Source: CAZUVQ01 sp964623915
GTDB taxonomy: Bacteria > Bacillota > Clostridia > UMGS1883 > UMGS1540
Length of the DNA: 13,418 nt
Reading direction: 5' to 3'
Assembly: GCA_964623915.1 (NCBI GenBank)
Contig: CAZUVQ010000048.1
Location: 1-13,418, forward strand
Numbering within the stretch: position 1 is the first letter of the stretch; each line of letters opens with the position of its first letter. The translations under genes were made by a program, and so were the position numbers. The notes beneath the pieces were generated by a model. The model was not told the DNA's origin and searched no databases. It saw nothing but the letters and a program-made list of their open reading frames with translations. Below, in pieces: positions 6,129 to 13,410 of this stretch.

Positions 6129-6659
6129 ATGAAAAAGGATTTTGCAAAAAAATTGACCAGAACGGCAATTCTGCTTGCAGTGATGTTGGCAGTACAGTTA
6201 TTTAAAAACATTTCGCCCTATATCTCCGGCCCGCTTGTAAACGTTATTTTAATTATCACAGCCTTGGGCGCCGGTCTTTGGAGTGGTATTGCCCTTTCAG
6301 TTATTGCACCGGTGACATCATTTCTAATCACTCAGGCCCCTATCATGCCGGCGACACATTTTTCGTTGTTCCCCGTAATTATGATAGGTAACATAGTAAT
6401 TGTTCTTGGTGCTTACTTTGGGCGAAAAACATCAAAAAGCCTTATTGCAGGCCTTGCTTTGGGTTCTGTGTTAAAATGGCTGTCAATGTGGGGAGCAGTT
6501 GCACTTATCATAATTCCTATATTCAGTGGTTTAAATGAAAACATATTGATAAAAATAACCCAGATGTTCACTCATCTGCAGCTTTATGCAGCGATATTAG
6601 GCAGTATCATAGCTTATATCATCTGGCCGCCTATAAAGAAATCTTTGAAAATTCAGTAA
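6129..6659 (+). CDS. ECF transporter S component, substrate unknown
   Basis: A 176-aa hydrophobic protein with about five to six membrane helices, consistent with the substrate-binding (S) subunit of an energy-coupling-factor importer. After a basic start (MKKDFAKKLTR) the first helix carries small residues spaced as in the AxxxA contact motif used to bind the T subunit (AILLAVMLAVQ, residues 13-23). The next segment, SPYISGPLVNVILIITALGAG (29-49), and the conserved IAPVTSFLITQAP (59-71) are typical of vitamin or metabolite S components. No EcfA or EcfT gene is adjacent, so it would share a housekeeping ECF module encoded elsewhere (group II arrangement). ATG at 6129 has AAGGAG at 6115-6120. 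The substrate cannot be told from the sequence; the attenuated leader suggests control by the transported metabolite or a related one. Confidence 0.8.
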   Translation: MKKDFAKKLTRTAILLAVMLAVQLFKNISPYISGPLVNVILIITALGAGLWSGIALSVIAPVTSFLITQAPIMPATHFSLFPVIMIGNIVIVLGAYFGRKTSKSLIAGLALGSVLKWLSMWGAVALIIIPIFSGLNENILIKITQMFTHLQLYAAILGSIIAYIIWPPIKKSLKIQ

Positions 6660-6674
6660 TAATACTATCAATAG

Positions 6675-6699
6675 AAAAAAGGGGGGTATCCCCCCTTTT
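6675..6699. terminator. Bidirectional terminator with G6/C6 stem
   Basis: AAAAGGGGGG (6677-6686), loop TAT, CCCCCCTTTT (6690-6699). The A-run on the left and T-run on the right make it work in both directions, for the S-component gene and for the convergent thioesterase gene, whose stop codon at 6698-6700 overlaps the right arm. Confidence 0.9.
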
Positions 6700-7165
6700 A
6701 AAAATTTTCCAATTTTCTCATTTTTCTGAATGCGTTGCGCTTTACTGCCGCTTCCCATTCGGTTTTTTCTTCATCTGTCAAAGGTTCAAGCTGCGGAATG
6801 GGAGAGGGTTTTTCGTTTTCATCAAGTGCTACCATAACTATATAAGCCGTATTTATAATATCCTTTGAGCCGTCAAGGCTTTCTACAAATGTTTTTACAC
6901 AAACCTCCATTGAAGTATTGCCGGTATAAGTTATAAACCCTTGCAGAACAATTGTATCGTTTGCATAGGCGGCTTTTTTAAACTGCAAGGAATCAACAAC
7001 AGCAGTTGTAACATTCATTCCCGAATGACGTCTTGCAACAACAGCCGCAACTATGTCAATCCATTCCATCAGTTTCCCACCGAATAGTCTTTTATAACCA
7101 TTCAGCGACCCTTGTGATAAAATCTGAACCTGTTCTGTTTTAGAATCCTCAACATGCTTAATCAT
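6698..7165 (-). CDS. Hotdog-fold acyl-CoA thioesterase
   Basis: A 155-aa single-domain hotdog protein of the YciA/BFIT-like acyl-CoA thioesterase group, cytosolic, hydrolysing acyl-CoA to free acid and CoA. The family signature LFGGKLMEWIDIVAAVVA spans residues 27-44, with the likely catalytic Asp37 on the hot-dog helix. The strands TTAVVDSLQFKK (53-64) and DTIVLQGFITYTGNTSMEVCVK (70-91) follow, and the tail is charged and helical. I chose ATG at 7165, with GAGGAAG (plus 7171-7177) about six nt upstream; the longer frame from TTG at 7186 would overlap the end of the preceding gene and has no better site. It starts 10 nt after the stop of the PHP phosphatase gene, so the two are co-transcribed. 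The natural acyl substrate cannot be inferred. Confidence 0.9.
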   Translation of the reverse strand: MIKHVEDSKTEQVQILSQGSLNGYKRLFGGKLMEWIDIVAAVVARRHSGMNVTTAVVDSLQFKKAAYANDTIVLQGFITYTGNTSMEVCVKTFVESLDGSKDIINTAYIVMVALDENEKPSPIPQLEPLTDEEKTEWEAAVKRNAFRKMRKLENF

Positions 7166-7175
7166 AATTACTTCC

Positions 7176-7976
7176 TCAATTCTCAATCGGCACTTGACAA
7201 AAGCCGTTCTTTTTTAATACCGTTACACTTCTGAAACCTATCTCATACAAAAGCTGTGATGTAAAATCAAACCCATAACAAAGCATTTTAGCATCGTGGC
7301 AGTCACTCCCTACCAACACCCTTGCGCCCCGTTCAAAAATTCTTTGAAGGTGTTCTTTTGCAGGATAAGGCATACTCTTGTAACCTCTTGCCATAGCACC
7401 TGTATTAACCTCAAAAATCACACCTGTATCAATCAGAGCATCAAGTGCTTCTCTTGCTGTTCTACGGTAAACGTCACTTTCTTCATTTATCAGACCAAAC
7501 TTTGTTATGACATCAAAATGCCCCAACACATCAGGCTTTGTTTTTATTGCTGCTTCTACAAGCTTATCATAATATGCTTTTACCATGTCAGCTTCATTGC
7601 CGCCAAAAGCAAAATCACGGCATTTTCTCAGGGCTATTGCTGATTCGTCGACAGGATAATAATTTCCATTTGAGTATATATAGTGAAGCGAGCCTATAAC
7701 ATAGTCATAGTCATTAATATCCTCGTCAGAATAAAAGTCACGCTCTACACCTAAAAAAATGTAAATTTGATTTTTATATTTATCCGTGAGAAAGCGTATT
7801 TTGTCTTTATATGCTTTTATATCTTTCATACAATACGACAAATCAAAATCAGTATATCCATGGTCAGAAAAACCAAGCCCCAAAAGACCTTTTCTTATAG
7901 CATATTCCACTACTTCCTCAGGCGTCGAAATACCGTCAGAGAATGTTGTATGCGTATGTATATTGCTTATTATCAT
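7176..7976 (-). CDS. PHP-domain phosphatase, histidinol-phosphatase (HisJ-like)
   Basis: A 266-aa metal-dependent PHP hydrolase with the length of HisJ/HisK-type histidinol-phosphatases, which remove phosphate from L-histidinol phosphate in histidine synthesis. All metal-site motifs are present in order: HTHTTFSDG (7-15), FSDH (36-39), GVERD (76-80), GSLHYI (95-100), GHFDVI (152-157), FEVNTG (188-193) and VGSDCHD (222-228). No his genes are adjacent, so another phosphoester substrate is possible. ATG at 7976 begins exactly at the PHP fold; the ribosome site is weak (GCAGGT, plus 7983-7988). It is the first gene of a two-gene unit with the thioesterase and has a good promoter at 8008-8035. Confidence 0.9.
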   Translation of the reverse strand: MIISNIHTHTTFSDGISTPEEVVEYAIRKGLLGLGFSDHGYTDFDLSYCMKDIKAYKDKIRFLTDKYKNQIYIFLGVERDFYSDEDINDYDYVIGSLHYIYSNGNYYPVDESAIALRKCRDFAFGGNEADMVKAYYDKLVEAAIKTKPDVLGHFDVITKFGLINEESDVYRRTAREALDALIDTGVIFEVNTGAMARGYKSMPYPAKEHLQRIFERGARVLVGSDCHDAKMLCYGFDFTSQLLYEIGFRSVTVLKKNGFCQVPIEN

Positions 7977-8007
7977 TTTTTTACCTGCATTTTATAAATT
8001 TGTTATA

Positions 8008-8035
8008 ATCATACCACAAATAATTAATATTGCAA
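8008..8035 (-). promoter_or_regulatory. Extended -10 promoter of the PHP/thioesterase unit
   Basis: On the minus strand, TTGCAA (plus 8030-8035), a 16-nt spacer ending in TGG, and TATGAT (plus 8008-8013). It lies about 31 nt upstream of the start at 7976. Confidence 0.7.
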
Positions 8036-8129
8036 TATTTTATAAATAAAAAAGCCTGAAAAATCTTTTTTTAGTAAACTAATCAATTATTTGCACATAA
8101 TATAATATAATACTAAAATAAATGAAATC

Positions 8130-8158
8130 TTGCACTATAAATAAAAATGTGTTATAAT
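8130..8158 (+). promoter_or_regulatory. Sigma-A promoter of the CDF transporter gene
   Basis: TTGCAC at 8130-8135, a 17-nt spacer ending in TGT, and a perfect TATAAT at 8153-8158 (extended -10). It lies 59 nt upstream of the TTG start at 8218. Back to back with the promoter at 8008-8035, it makes this a divergent control region. Confidence 0.85.
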
Positions 8159-8217
8159 GAGTAAATATTTATCCTTTTGTCTCATTGGGTTTTTTTAACT
8201 TAAAAGGGGGTTTTACT

Positions 8218-9336
8218 TTGAACTCGACTATCCGGAGAAAACTTGGCATAAAAGCAAGCATAATAGGTATTATTACCAATCTGGTATTATTTTTTATCAA
8301 GTTTTTTGTAGGCACACTTTCAGGGAGCGTTGCCGTTACTGCTGACTCTTTCAATAACCTTTCTGACATGGGTTCTTGCTTCGTTACGCTTATGGGTTTT
8401 AAATTATCCGGTAAGCCCGCCGATGACAAGCACCCTTTTGGATACGGAAGATTTGAGTATATTTCTGCTCTTGTAGTATCTATTATTATTTTGGTATTGG
8501 GAGTTGAACTTATAAAAACCTCTATGGAAAAAATTTTTTCACCGGAGAAAATCTTGTTTGACTTTGTTATGATTGCTGTGCTTATACTTACAATCCCCGC
8601 AAAGCTGTTTTTAAACCATGTTTACACATCAATAGGCAAAAAGATTAACTCCACTGTCATGACAGCCGCATCACGTGACAGTATAAATGATGTAATCGTA
8701 ACTTCTGTAACTATTTTGTGTGCACTGACAGCTAAATTTACGGGCATTGAAATAGACGGCTATGCCGGCTTGCTTGTTGCTGTTTATGTTATATTTTCTG
8801 GAATTGGAATACTGCGTGATACAATGGGTCCCCTACTTGGTCAGAAACCCGAAAGGTCAATTTCCGAAGAGATTGAAAGACGCATAAAGTCATACAGTGA
8901 TATTATTGATATACATGACATGATAGTTCACAACTACGGCCCGAATAAATATATAGCCTCTGTTCATGCAGAAGTTCCTGCCAATACAAATATCATAAAA
9001 ATACATGATATTATTGACCTTGCCGAACGGGAAATTTTAAACGATATGGGTATTATCACAACCATTCATCTTGACCCCATAGAAACTGAAGATGAAAAAA
9101 CAGCTGACCTTCGTAAGCTTGTTACAGGCATTATAACAAATATCAACTGCGAGCTTTCAATGCATGATTTCAGAGTAGTATGCGGTGAAACACACACAAA
9201 TCTTATTTTTGATATTATAATACCCGTTAAATTCAATCTCTCAGAAGCAGAGCTGAAGGCGGAAATCGACAGCCAGATTCAAAAGGAATATCCAAATTAT
9301 TATACTGTTATTATTTTTGATAAAACTTACATCTGA
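8218..9336 (+). CDS. Cation diffusion facilitator family transporter
   Basis: A 372-aa metal exporter of the CDF family, exchanging divalent metal for protons across the cytoplasmic membrane. About six membrane helices lie in residues 12-200, with the family motif HPFGYGRFEY (72-81) after helix 2. The metal site equivalent to that of YiiP is ADSFNN in helix 2 (Asp43, Asn47) and RDSIND in helix 5 (Asp154, Asp158). The His found in zinc-type CDFs is absent, which points to Mn, Fe or another ion rather than zinc; this is inference. The cytosolic part (about 210-290) has the usual IHDMIVHNYG...HAEVP pattern, and residues 300-372 repeat it (MHDFRVVCGE...IIIPV), giving two tandem C-terminal domains. 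The start is TTG at 8218, with AAAAGGGGG at 8202-8210; the frame is open from TTG 8185 but lacks a ribosome site there. Confidence 0.93.
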   Translation: MNSTIRRKLGIKASIIGIITNLVLFFIKFFVGTLSGSVAVTADSFNNLSDMGSCFVTLMGFKLSGKPADDKHPFGYGRFEYISALVVSIIILVLGVELIKTSMEKIFSPEKILFDFVMIAVLILTIPAKLFLNHVYTSIGKKINSTVMTAASRDSINDVIVTSVTILCALTAKFTGIEIDGYAGLLVAVYVIFSGIGILRDTMGPLLGQKPERSISEEIERRIKSYSDIIDIHDMIVHNYGPNKYIASVHAEVPANTNIIKIHDIIDLAEREILNDMGIITTIHLDPIETEDEKTADLRKLVTGIITNINCELSMHDFRVVCGETHTNLIFDIIIPVKFNLSEAELKAEIDSQIQKEYPNYYTVIIFDKTYI

Positions 9337-9345
9337 AAATGGGGG

Positions 9346-9673
9346 GCTGTTACAAAATAGTGCAGAATTGACAAACTGAAAGCTAACAGGGCGTACGCCA
9401 TGTTAGCCCTTGCCCGAAGGCGTACATTGGTACGTCGAGAGGGGAAGTATGTTCATAGCGCAAAGAAAATTGATATTAGGGTATACAACCGATAATATTT
9501 GATATAATTTTTAGTGGTCAATCCCTCCACCGCTGACGCGGTTCCCCTCCCTCTGCACGAGGGAGGCCAGTTTGCAGATTTCTTACTAAACTATAATGAA
9601 CTTGAGAACGTCTAAAAATGCCGTATTTTCAAGTTTTTTGCTTCTTTGTGCGGTCGGTGCATTTTGTCACAGC
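9346..9673. mobile_element. MITE-like element with terminal inverted repeats
   Basis: The left end GCTGTTACAAAATAGTGCA (9346-9364) and the right end TGCATTTTGTCACAGC (9658-9673) are imperfect inverted repeats: one mismatch and a 3-nt gap. Inside are a 26-bp palindrome (9382-9407), CGTAC/GTACG (9421-9434), ACCGC-TGAC-GCGGT (9529-9542) and an 8-bp stem CCTCCCTC-TGCAC-GAGGGAGG (9546-9566). There is no transposase frame and I see no clear target-site duplication. From memory, hairpins of the GAGGGAGG type recur in gut Clostridia genomes, but the family is not confirmed here. It ends 8 bp before the stop codon of the glycosidase gene and may supply terminators to both flanking genes. Confidence 0.55.
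9546..9566. repeat. Strong GC-rich hairpin within the MITE-like element
   Basis: A perfect 8-bp stem with loop TGCAC, directly next to the ACCGC-TGAC-GCGGT hairpin. No T-run follows on either strand, so it is not a canonical terminator, although it is stable enough to slow polymerase. Confidence 0.75.
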
Positions 9674-9681
9674 ACTTTTAT

Positions 9682-12324
9682 TTAAAGTACTGATTTAAAT
9701 TCATATGTTACGTTTTTCCCGTCAACGTAGAAAACTATAATTTTTACATCTGACTTTGATTTTTCATAACTGCCTAAATTTATTTCAGGTTTATTTTTAA
9801 TCGTCAAGTATCTGACACCGTTTATAAGGTCAGATGAATTTTCACTGCCTTCCGAAATAACAAACAAATTAATTCCTTTATCAAATAATTTTTTCATCGT
9901 GTTATCAAACAATCTTTTTTCTGATTCATCAATTATACCGCTATCGGTGAAAATGAACACGCTTGACAACCCATTTGTTTCAAGGTTTAATAAATTTGCA
10001 TATTTCTTATAAGGAGTTGTATCTTGTAGGTGTATAAAGGCAGAACCGTTTTTGTACAAGATATCCATATTTTTAATGCTCTGAGCATTCTGATAATCAC
10101 CGAAAGCATAATCGGAATCATATTTTTTTGCATTTTTTTCAAGAAGAGTGCCTGTAATAATATTTAAAAAGCAGTTCCTGTCAGGCTTTCTTGGCATTAC
10201 TGTAAATGTGGGCGAATCAACCCTTCCCATCATGTAATCTGTTATTACCTGCTTATACGGATTAGCTCCTTCAGACAAAACAGTTATATCATCCACATAT
10301 ATTTTTCCGCTTGCACTGTTTGCCGCATCATTGCCTACAAGATATATCCTTGAAAGATAACCTGATGAGGCTTTTTCGGGCACTTTATACTCGATGTATT
10401 TCCAGCCTTCAAAATCGATATTTTCCGCAATAGTTTCACGGTAAACTGTACCATCACTACCGTCAATCTGGGCGCGAAGCCATTGCATGCTGTTATCACC
10501 ATATACCCACATAGTTATATATTTTGCCCCTGACAGGGGAATATCTTTGTTAAAGTTCATATATACTGCTTTTGTTTCCGTTACATCGAGGTTATTAAAA
10601 TCATATGAAAGACAAGCTGATTTGCCGCTTCTTACAATATTTTTTTCCTCTTTCACAGAGCCGAAAATTTTGTCAGGGTACAAAAGAAGTGTGGGTTGTT
10701 TTATGTCAAAGGAATAACTTTCCTGTTTTGTTTGCGCATTGTTCCCGTAACAATAAGCCGTTTTATTTTTGAATGAAGCTGCAACAGTAACACTTCCGTT
10801 ACAGTTTATTTCTCCGTCATTTACAGTTCCATCACCCGTTATATCAAAGCTTACAGATTGGGGCGATATATCACTTCTGAAACCGTTACTGTCAATAGCA
10901 ATTACATTGATTCTTGCATTTGTACCGGCAAATGAGGATGGATACGTTAGAAGTGTTTTTAAGTCATCTGTAACCTTTACCGTAATCTTCGCTGTTATAT
11001 CCTGACATGTGACGGTAATCTCATGCTCACCCTTTTTTACAGGGTAATACTTGTTATCAACAAAATAACCGCTATCAGCAGCATATGAAAGCGTTCCATC
11101 TATTAATACAGGGTTATAATAATTATCAAGAGGCGTTGTCCACACCTCAACATAGTCCCCACAAAAAACAATATCCTTAGAAAGTGTTATCTCCATTGAA
11201 GAAAACACTCCATCAGTTCCTGTAGCTTTAACTCCAAGTGCAGTTGATATTGCTCTTTCAGTTCCCTCCGACGGTGTATTTATAATTTGCGTACCACCTT
11301 GCTTGTCTCGTGCCACCATTTCCGTTGAGCCGCCGCCATCAAAGTTTATTGCAGTAAAGGCTCCAAGCGAAAGCATCAGGTTGGCAAGCTCTGTCTGCGT
11401 CATACCCGGGGTATTACTCTCCCTGCCCTCTACTGTAACAAGGTACAGCATTTTACCGTCCTCTGATACACCTGCTGCTGTTCTCGGATGCTTGCCTGTA
11501 ATCTCATTTGTAAATTTATGGATTTTGCCGTTACTGCACAATACACTGCCGCCACCAATTGAATTTTCAATGTCACCGGAAGGGTAAATTTCAAGCGAAA
11601 TTTCTGCATTGTCCCCCACTTTGAAGTTTTCTGCAAAAAAGTTGTTTATTTTGGGGTTTACCCGAAGTACATAACCGTTTTCGGGTATTACCGTATTATT
11701 GCTGTTTTCAGTTAAGGCTGTGACAACACCATCAATAACAGTCATCTCACATGCGCCTTCGGCAGCGGGTGTGGCACTGCCCCATGCTGGGGTAAACATT
11801 ACTATAGAAGATGTAGAATGAAATTTATTTATATGAAGAATATCCATACTGTTACCATTATCGGCTTTAAGCTTTAATTGCATAGAAAAGTAATCCGCCA
11901 GCCACTTTCCATCAACTTTTGCAAGTGCCGCAAGCATATTGTCGTGCGACGGTGAGGAAATAACTTCCCCCTTTGAAACAGTCAGTCCAAGCGGAGATGT
12001 CCTTCCCGAAGGTATTGTCATATCAAAAAAATCGGCGTTTACCGCCGCAACAGCATCATTTTCTTTTGCAAGAGATAATACTGTGCTCTTATAACTGATT
12101 CCCTTGCTGCTATATATCACATCCACATCCACATTGCTGTCAGTCAAGTCAGCTTTTATGACATTAATCTTCTGCCAACCGCTTTCTGCCAGCTTTTCTA
12201 TATATGTATGTGTAACGCCGCGTGTCAGTGTACGACTTTGTGAGTTTTCATATATAACGTCAGCAAACGAAGAACTGCATAGAATTAAAAGAGAAAGAAT
12301 TACTGCAAAAAGTTGTCTTTTCAA
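9682..12324 (-). CDS. Secreted phosphodiester glycosidase (NAGPA-type) multidomain protein
   Basis: An 880-aa exported protein. Residues 1-21 are a signal peptide (KRQLFAVILSLLILCSSSFA). Residues about 45-368 form the NAGPA phosphodiester-glycosidase domain, recognised by VNADFFD (95-101), SIGGGSVL (255-262), HPRTAAGVSEDGKMLYLVTVEGR (279-301), ELANLMLSLGA (312-322) and NFDGGGSTEMV (327-337). In mammals this domain uncovers mannose-6-phosphate by removing GlcNAc; bacterial members are thought to act on envelope or exopolysaccharide glycan phosphodiesters. Residues 375-545 are beta-rich, Ig-like; 555-685 look like a carbohydrate-binding jelly roll (GWKYIEYKVP, KIYVDDITVL). Residues 700-880 resemble a metallophosphoesterase fold that lacks clear metal motifs. 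I chose TTG at 12324 because GAGGTG (plus 12331-12336) lies six nt upstream; the in-frame ATG at 12345 has no site and overlaps a TGCTATAAT -10-like box (plus 12344-12352). Confidence 0.88.
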   Translation of the reverse strand: MKRQLFAVILSLLILCSSSFADVIYENSQSRTLTRGVTHTYIEKLAESGWQKINVIKADLTDSNVDVDVIYSSKGISYKSTVLSLAKENDAVAAVNADFFDMTIPSGRTSPLGLTVSKGEVISSPSHDNMLAALAKVDGKWLADYFSMQLKLKADNGNSMDILHINKFHSTSSIVMFTPAWGSATPAAEGACEMTVIDGVVTALTENSNNTVIPENGYVLRVNPKINNFFAENFKVGDNAEISLEIYPSGDIENSIGGGSVLCSNGKIHKFTNEITGKHPRTAAGVSEDGKMLYLVTVEGRESNTPGMTQTELANLMLSLGAFTAINFDGGGSTEMVARDKQGGTQIINTPSEGTERAISTALGVKATGTDGVFSSMEITLSKDIVFCGDYVEVWTTPLDNYYNPVLIDGTLSYAADSGYFVDNKYYPVKKGEHEITVTCQDITAKITVKVTDDLKTLLTYPSSFAGTNARINVIAIDSNGFRSDISPQSVSFDITGDGTVNDGEINCNGSVTVAASFKNKTAYCYGNNAQTKQESYSFDIKQPTLLLYPDKIFGSVKEEKNIVRSGKSACLSYDFNNLDVTETKAVYMNFNKDIPLSGAKYITMWVYGDNSMQWLRAQIDGSDGTVYRETIAENIDFEGWKYIEYKVPEKASSGYLSRIYLVGNDAANSASGKIYVDDITVLSEGANPYKQVITDYMMGRVDSPTFTVMPRKPDRNCFLNIITGTLLEKNAKKYDSDYAFGDYQNAQSIKNMDILYKNGSAFIHLQDTTPYKKYANLLNLETNGLSSVFIFTDSGIIDESEKRLFDNTMKKLFDKGINLFVISEGSENSSDLINGVRYLTIKNKPEINLGSYEKSKSDVKIIVFYVDGKNVTYEFKSVL

Positions 12325-12403
12325 AAATATCACCTCAAAATACATTATAGCATTAAAATGTGCAGTTTAATAGTATATTACATATTCTTCACAAAAATTT
12401 AAT

Positions 12404-12433
12404 GTATTAATAATAAAAAAAGTGGCAAAATAT
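12404..12433 (+). promoter_or_regulatory. Possible sigma-F/G-type promoter of the SpoIIQ-like gene
   Basis: GTATT at 12404-12408 (forespore -35 consensus GTATA-like), 15 nt, then GGCAAAATAT at 12424-12433, fitting the GGnnAnAnT -10 of sigma-F promoters. No good sigma-A pair is present before the gene. B. subtilis spoIIQ is sigma-F dependent, so the site fits the product, but the match is short and in AT-rich DNA. Confidence 0.45.
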
Positions 12434-12455
12434 AGAAATAAAGGAGTTGATTATT

Positions 12456-13160
12456 GTGAAAAAGCTTAAAACATACGGCGTATATGTGCTTTTAATGGCA
12501 CTAGCAATAACATTGATTTCAATCGGTTCTAACAACAAAGACATACAGGATGACGGAATAACCTATGTTCCGACACCGGTAACTGAAACACCTGTTGCTA
12601 AAGAAGAACTTTCAATAAAAACCAATCTTCAAAGTGAACCGGCCGGGGTGCCTCAACCAAAACCGGAAACAATAGCACAAAAAGTAGATGCACCCGCTAC
12701 GGCAAACGAGGCCCTTTCCCCGAAAACCGAAGAACCTGTCATAGAACAGAGTGTTGCACTTGTATTTAATATGCCTGTAAAAGGAGAAATATCAGAGACA
12801 TTCAGCGGCGAAAAAATGATATATTCAAAAACAACAAATGATTTCAGAACACATAACGGCTTAGATATCAGTGCTCCTGAGGGCACAGATGTGTCCGCAG
12901 CCGCATATGGTACTGTTTCGAGTGTTAAAGATGACGGACTATGGGGAATTACTATTACAGTAGATCACGGCGGCGGTCTTACAAGCAAATATTGCGGGCT
13001 TTCTGAATGCTTTGTTTCAGAGGGTAATATTGTGGATTATGGAATTGTTGTTGGAAAAGTAGGTGCAACTGCAAAGGTTGAGGCAAACAAGGGCTCTCAC
13101 CTGCACTTTGAAGCTATAAAAGATGGTATAACAGTTGACCCTTCATCACTATTTTATTAA
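12456..13160 (+). CDS. spoIIQ: M23/LytM peptidase, SpoIIQ-like
   Basis: A 234-aa protein with one N-terminal membrane segment (residues 7-24), a Pro/Glu/Thr/Lys-rich linker (30-100), and a C-terminal LytM (peptidase M23) domain from about 105. The phrase KMIYSKTTNDFRTHNGLDIS (120-139) closely resembles clostridial SpoIIQ (IYSKT...RTH.G.DI). The zinc ligands are all present: HxxxD as His133 and Asp137, and HxH as His215 and His217 in SHLHFE. SpoIIQ is made in the forespore and forms a channel with mother-cell SpoIIIAH during engulfment; unlike B. subtilis SpoIIQ, this one keeps the metal site, as in many clostridia. The start is GTG at 12456, with AAGGAG at 12441-12446 nine nt away; TTG at 12447 directly abuts that site and is unlikely. 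It is divergent from the glycosidase gene. A general cell-wall M23 peptidase remains possible. Confidence 0.75.
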   Translation: MKKLKTYGVYVLLMALAITLISIGSNNKDIQDDGITYVPTPVTETPVAKEELSIKTNLQSEPAGVPQPKPETIAQKVDAPATANEALSPKTEEPVIEQSVALVFNMPVKGEISETFSGEKMIYSKTTNDFRTHNGLDISAPEGTDVSAAAYGTVSSVKDDGLWGITITVDHGGGLTSKYCGLSECFVSEGNIVDYGIVVGKVGATAKVEANKGSHLHFEAIKDGITVDPSSLFY

Positions 13161-13175
13161 TGTCACCAAAACGTA

Positions 13176-13204
13176 TTGACAATTAGGCTTTAAAATGGTA
13201 TAAT
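13176..13204 (+). promoter_or_regulatory. Perfect sigma-A promoter of tRNA-Pro
   Basis: TTGACA at 13176-13181, exactly 17 nt ending in TGG, and TATAAT at 13199-13204 (consensus plus extended -10). The -10 box ends 19 nt before the tRNA 5' end. This is the strongest promoter in the window. Confidence 0.92.
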
Positions 13205-13223
13205 ACACCTCGTTATATGATTT

Positions 13224-13301
13224 CGGGGTGTAGCTCAGTTTGGTATGAGTGCTTGGTTCGGGACCAAGAGGCCATGGGTTCGAATCCCATCACTCCGACC
13301 A
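13224..13301 (+). tRNA. tRNA-Pro (anticodon CGG)
   Basis: A full cloverleaf with encoded CCA: acceptor CGGGGTG/CACTCCG with C1-G72 typical of tRNA-Pro, D stem GCTC/GAGT, anticodon stem CTTGG/CCAAG with loop TTCGGGA (anticodon CGG at 13259-13261, G at position 37), T stem ATGGG/CCCAT with loop TTCGAAT, and discriminator A. It reads CCG codons. It is a single tRNA gene with its own promoter and terminator. Confidence 0.95.
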
Positions 13302-13302
13302 T

Positions 13303-13350
13303 GCCGAGTGTTGTTATAGGATTTAATAATCCTCTCAGCACTCGGCTTTT
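13303..13350 (+). terminator. Rho-independent terminator of tRNA-Pro
   Basis: GCCGAGTGTTG (13303-13313) pairs with CAGCACTCGGC (13336-13346) with one T-G pair, and an inner stem AGGAT/ATCCT (13318-13322, 13329-13333) continues the long hairpin. TTTTATTT follows. It begins one nt after the tRNA CCA end. Confidence 0.92.
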
Positions 13351-13381
13351 ATTTGTGCCCTCTACTGCCACCCTCCCTGAT

Positions 13382-13410
13382 TTGATGGACAGAAAAAAGT
13401 GTGATATAAT
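13382..13410 (+). promoter_or_regulatory. Sigma-A promoter for a gene beyond the right edge
   Basis: TTGATG at 13382-13387, 17 nt ending in TGA, and TATAAT at 13405-13410 (extended -10). The gene it serves starts outside the window. Confidence 0.75.

Larger units (their letters stand above)
9337..9681. other. 345-bp gene-free gap holding a hairpin-rich repeat
   Basis: The gap between the convergent CDF and glycosidase genes has no credible coding frame. It is almost entirely filled by the inverted-repeat-bounded element described separately. A TTGATA-17-TAATAT promoter-like pair starts at 9470, but AT-rich DNA gives such matches easily. Confidence 0.6.
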
